A stretch of DNA of 16,647 nucleotides. It comes from an uncultured Actinomyces sp. (lineage in GTDB: Bacteria; Actinomycetota; Actinomycetes; Actinomycetales; Actinomycetaceae). Position numbers and translations under genes: made by a program. The stretch lies in assembly GCA_915063485.1 (NCBI GenBank), contig CAJZDJ010000040.1, positions 1-16,647 on the forward strand, written 5' to 3'. The notes beneath the pieces are model-generated. The model made no database searches. It was not told where the DNA came from and saw only the letters and a program-made list of their open reading frames with translations. Within the stretch, counting starts at the first letter, position 1. The number at the start of each line of letters is the position of its first letter. This document shows positions 15,026-16,647 of the stretch, in pieces.

Positions 15026-15097
15026 TCCGCCCTAGTGTAATGGCAGCACGCAGGCCTTTGGTGCCTTGTGGTCCGGGTTCGAATCCTGGGGGCGGAG
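15026..15097 (+). tRNA. tRNA-Gln (anticodon UUG)
   Basis: A 72-base cloverleaf. The acceptor stem is a perfect 7 bp (15026-15032 with 15090-15096) and G15097 is the discriminator base. The D stem is GTGT/GCAC (15035-15038, 15046-15049). The anticodon arm is 15051-15067 with loop CTTTGGT, giving anticodon TTG at 15058-15060. The T arm is 15073-15089 with the invariant TTCGAAT loop. Position 27-43 is a C-U mismatch, the only unpaired stem position. CCA is not encoded; CTTTTT follows. A glutamine tRNA beside glmU is a known actinobacterial arrangement. Confidence 0.95.
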
Positions 15098-15101
15098 CTT
15101 T

Positions 15102-15130
15102 TTGTGCGCTATGCTGTAGACAGTACTTAT
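15102..15130 (+). promoter_or_regulatory. Possible promoter of glmU
   Basis: TTGTGC (15102-15107) and ACTTAT (15125-15130) are 17 bases apart, giving a transcript start near 15137 and a leader of about 20 bases before the glmU GTG. CTGT-AG-ACAG (15114-15123), a small inverted repeat, lies in the spacer. Matches to consensus are modest, and glmU may also be read through from the tRNA promoter. Confidence 0.3.
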
Positions 15131-15157
15131 GCTTCGACCCGTTTAGGAGCTTTCCTC

Positions 15158-16132
15158 GTGGCCACAAGCCCTGCCGCCGTCATCATCATGGCCGCCGGTA
15201 AAGGAACGCGTATGCGTTCGGCGACCCCCAAAGTTCTACACCAGATCGGGGGGCGCAGCTTGTTAAATCACGCTGTGGTTGCCGCCCGTGGACTTCAGCC
15301 GCAGTATTTGGTTGCGGTAGTGCGTCACCAGCGCGACGACGTCGTCGCTCACTTGGAGCGGGTAGCTCCGGATGTGGTGATTGCTGACCAAGACGAAATT
15401 CCCGGTACTGGCCGGGCTGTGGCCTGCGGTTTGGCGGCGCTACCTGCCGACCTGACCGGCCCGGTGGTGGTTACCAGCGGTGACGTGCCGCTACTGGACA
15501 CTGCCACCCTAGAAGCGCTGCTAGACCAGCACGTCAGCCGCGCAGACGCGGTCACTATTCTTACCACCGAACTGGCTGACCCCAGTGGTTATGGCCGTGT
15601 GGTACGCACCGAGGAAGGTGCGGTAGCCGGCATTGTGGAGCACCGTGACGCTTCTGAGTCACAGTTGCTAATCAAGGAAATTAACGCGGGCGTGTATGTT
15701 TTCGACGCCGCTCACCTGCGTGAGGCACTAGGTGGCCTGGGTACTGACAACGATCAGGGCGAGGTTTACCTGACCGACGTGGTGGCCGCCGCCTACCAGG
15801 CCGGTAAGTCCACTAGCGCACTGGTGGTCACCGACACTTGGCTGGTTGAGGGCTGCAACGACCGCGTACAGCTGGCCCAGCTAGGGGCTGAGCTTAACCG
15901 TCGCATTCTCGAGCACTGGATGCGCACTGGCGTAACCATCGTGGACCCCTCCTCCACCTGGGTGGATGTGGATGCCAAGATTGGCCAGGATGCCTACCTA
16001 GAGCCCGGGGTTATTGTTCACGGTGCCACCGTGATTGGTGATGAGGCCTATGTTGGGGCCCACAGCGTCCTAGACAATGTGGAAGTTCCCGACGGCGCCG
16101 TCGTCGCCCCACTAAGCCTGCTGGAAGCCTAA
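15158..16132 (+). CDS. glmU: GlmU-like UDP-GlcNAc pyrophosphorylase lacking the acetyltransferase half
   Basis: A 324-residue protein; normal GlmU has about 450-490. The uridylyltransferase domain is complete: MAAGKGTRMRSATPKVLHQI (11-30), GTGRAV (83-88), SGDVPLLD with Mg-binding D109, GYGRVV (144-149), EHRDAS, EINAGVYVFD (174-183), GEVYLTD and VEGCNDR (230-236). This half makes UDP-GlcNAc from GlcNAc-1-P and UTP for peptidoglycan. The left-handed beta helix begins at about 260 (DPSSTWVDVDAKIG) but ends at residue 324, before the region that in E. coli GlmU holds the acetyltransferase residues. The stop is clean and no helix repeats appear in other frames before prs. I chose GTG 15158, with TAGGAG eight bases upstream; a longer frame would start inside the tRNA. 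Confidence 0.9.
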   Translation: MATSPAAVIIMAAGKGTRMRSATPKVLHQIGGRSLLNHAVVAARGLQPQYLVAVVRHQRDDVVAHLERVAPDVVIADQDEIPGTGRAVACGLAALPADLTGPVVVTSGDVPLLDTATLEALLDQHVSRADAVTILTTELADPSGYGRVVRTEEGAVAGIVEHRDASESQLLIKEINAGVYVFDAAHLREALGGLGTDNDQGEVYLTDVVAAAYQAGKSTSALVVTDTWLVEGCNDRVQLAQLGAELNRRILEHWMRTGVTIVDPSSTWVDVDAKIGQDAYLEPGVIVHGATVIGDEAYVGAHSVLDNVEVPDGAVVAPLSLLEA

Positions 16133-16199
16133 AGCAACCAGCATGATCTCCTACCTACCCACCCACATGGCCAAACGGCTACAAGGAGGCAAATAATCC

Positions 16200-16647
16200 A
16201 TGACTGGCATTATCAGTGAGGGCTCTAAGCGCCTGGTGATCGTATCAGGCCGGGCTCACCCTGAACTTGCGAATGCCGTGGCCAAGGAACTGGGCACCGA
16301 GGTGCTGTCCTCTAGCGCTTACGACTTTGCTAATGGCGAGACCTATGTACGTTTCAACGAGTCGGTGCGTGGCTGTGACGTGTTCTGCATCCAGTCTCAC
16401 GGCGACCGCGTTAACGACTGGGTTATGGAGCAGCTAATTATGGTGGATGCGCTTAAGCGTGCCTCTGCCAAGCGCATCTCTGTGGTGGCTCCCTTCTTCC
16501 CCTACGCCCGCCAGGATAAGAAACACCTGGGGCGCGAGCCTATCTCTGCCCGCTTGATTGCAGATCTGTATGCCACTGCTGGCGCTGAGCGCCTTATGAG
16601 CGTGGACCTGCACTCTTCCCAGGAGCAGGGCTTCTTTGATGGCCCCT
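16200..16647 (+). CDS. prs: Ribose-phosphate pyrophosphokinase, 5' part
   Basis: The first 149 codons, cut by the window end. PRPP synthetase makes 5-phosphoribosyl-1-pyrophosphate from ribose-5-phosphate and ATP for purine, pyrimidine, NAD, His and Trp synthesis. Recognisable are the SGRAHPELA start, FANGETYVRFNESVRGCDVF, MEQLIMVDALKRASAKRI, the ATP-binding PYARQDKK stretch with GREPISARL, and the metal-binding SVDLHSSQEQGFF. The ATG has AAGGAGG ten bases upstream, a slightly long spacing. It follows glmU by 67 bases, the standard actinobacterial pair, so one transcript is likely. Confidence 0.95.
   Translation, partial: MTGIISEGSKRLVIVSGRAHPELANAVAKELGTEVLSSSAYDFANGETYVRFNESVRGCDVFCIQSHGDRVNDWVMEQLIMVDALKRASAKRISVVAPFFPYARQDKKHLGREPISARLIADLYATAGAERLMSVDLHSSQEQGFFDGP

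Noticed and set aside
15026..15097. tRNA-Gln as an integration site for a mobile element
   Set aside because: No integrase, no duplicated tRNA 3' end and no foreign genes are present next to it; core genes continue on the right.
15068..15157. Extending glmU upstream to 15068
   Set aside because: The extension begins inside the tRNA-Gln gene; GTG 15158 has a good ribosome binding site and starts at the conserved nucleotidyltransferase N-terminus.

Overview
This window looks like chromosomal housekeeping DNA from a high-GC Gram-positive bacterium (Actinobacteria, probably family Actinomycetaceae). The evidence is the high GC content, the frequent GTG starts, and the conserved gene order: G5/transglycosylase wall protein, rsmA, ispE, ABC-F ATPase, then tRNA-Gln, glmU and prs. 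I see no phage genes, insertion sequences, CRISPR array or plasmid functions.

Left third (about 1-5650, all minus strand). In transcription order: a membrane protein with an N-terminal leucine-rich-repeat-variant domain and a six-cysteine extracytoplasmic domain; an MFS transporter; a GT87-type polyprenyl-phosphate-dependent glycosyltransferase; an APP1-type (DUF2183) phosphatase; and a small YtxH-like membrane-anchored protein. The last three are tightly packed (14-base overlap, then a 10-base gap) and look like one operon of unknown envelope function.

Middle (about 5700-13025). A small FHA-domain protein with a zinc-ribbon-like N-terminus is divergent from the LRV membrane protein and probably starts at a TTG. 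A TetR regulator is divergent from a Nudix hydrolase. The plus-strand core cluster follows: a secreted G5-domain transglycosylase ending in a very strong 16-bp terminator hairpin, rsmA (16S rRNA dimethyltransferase), ispE (MEP isoprenoid pathway) and a Uup/EttA-like ABC-F ATPase.

Right end (about 13088-16647). A minus-strand pair, TetR regulator plus acyltransferase-3 membrane protein, is joined by a 4-base ATGA overlap. A tRNA-Gln(UUG) gene, glmU and the 5' part of prs follow on the plus strand. These supply UDP-GlcNAc and PRPP for wall and nucleotide synthesis.

The most notable oddity is the glmU product. It has a full uridylyltransferase domain but stops after the first turns of the left-handed beta helix, so the acetyltransferase half is missing and prs begins 67 bases later. 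Other unusual points are repeat-derived Ala/Pro/Thr/Val-rich insertions inside the GT87 enzyme and IspE, a hairpin burying the MFS start codon, and a 21-bp tandem duplication straddling a stop codon. I did not find a clear new defence or mobile system. Most of the window is ordinary core genome with these local peculiarities.
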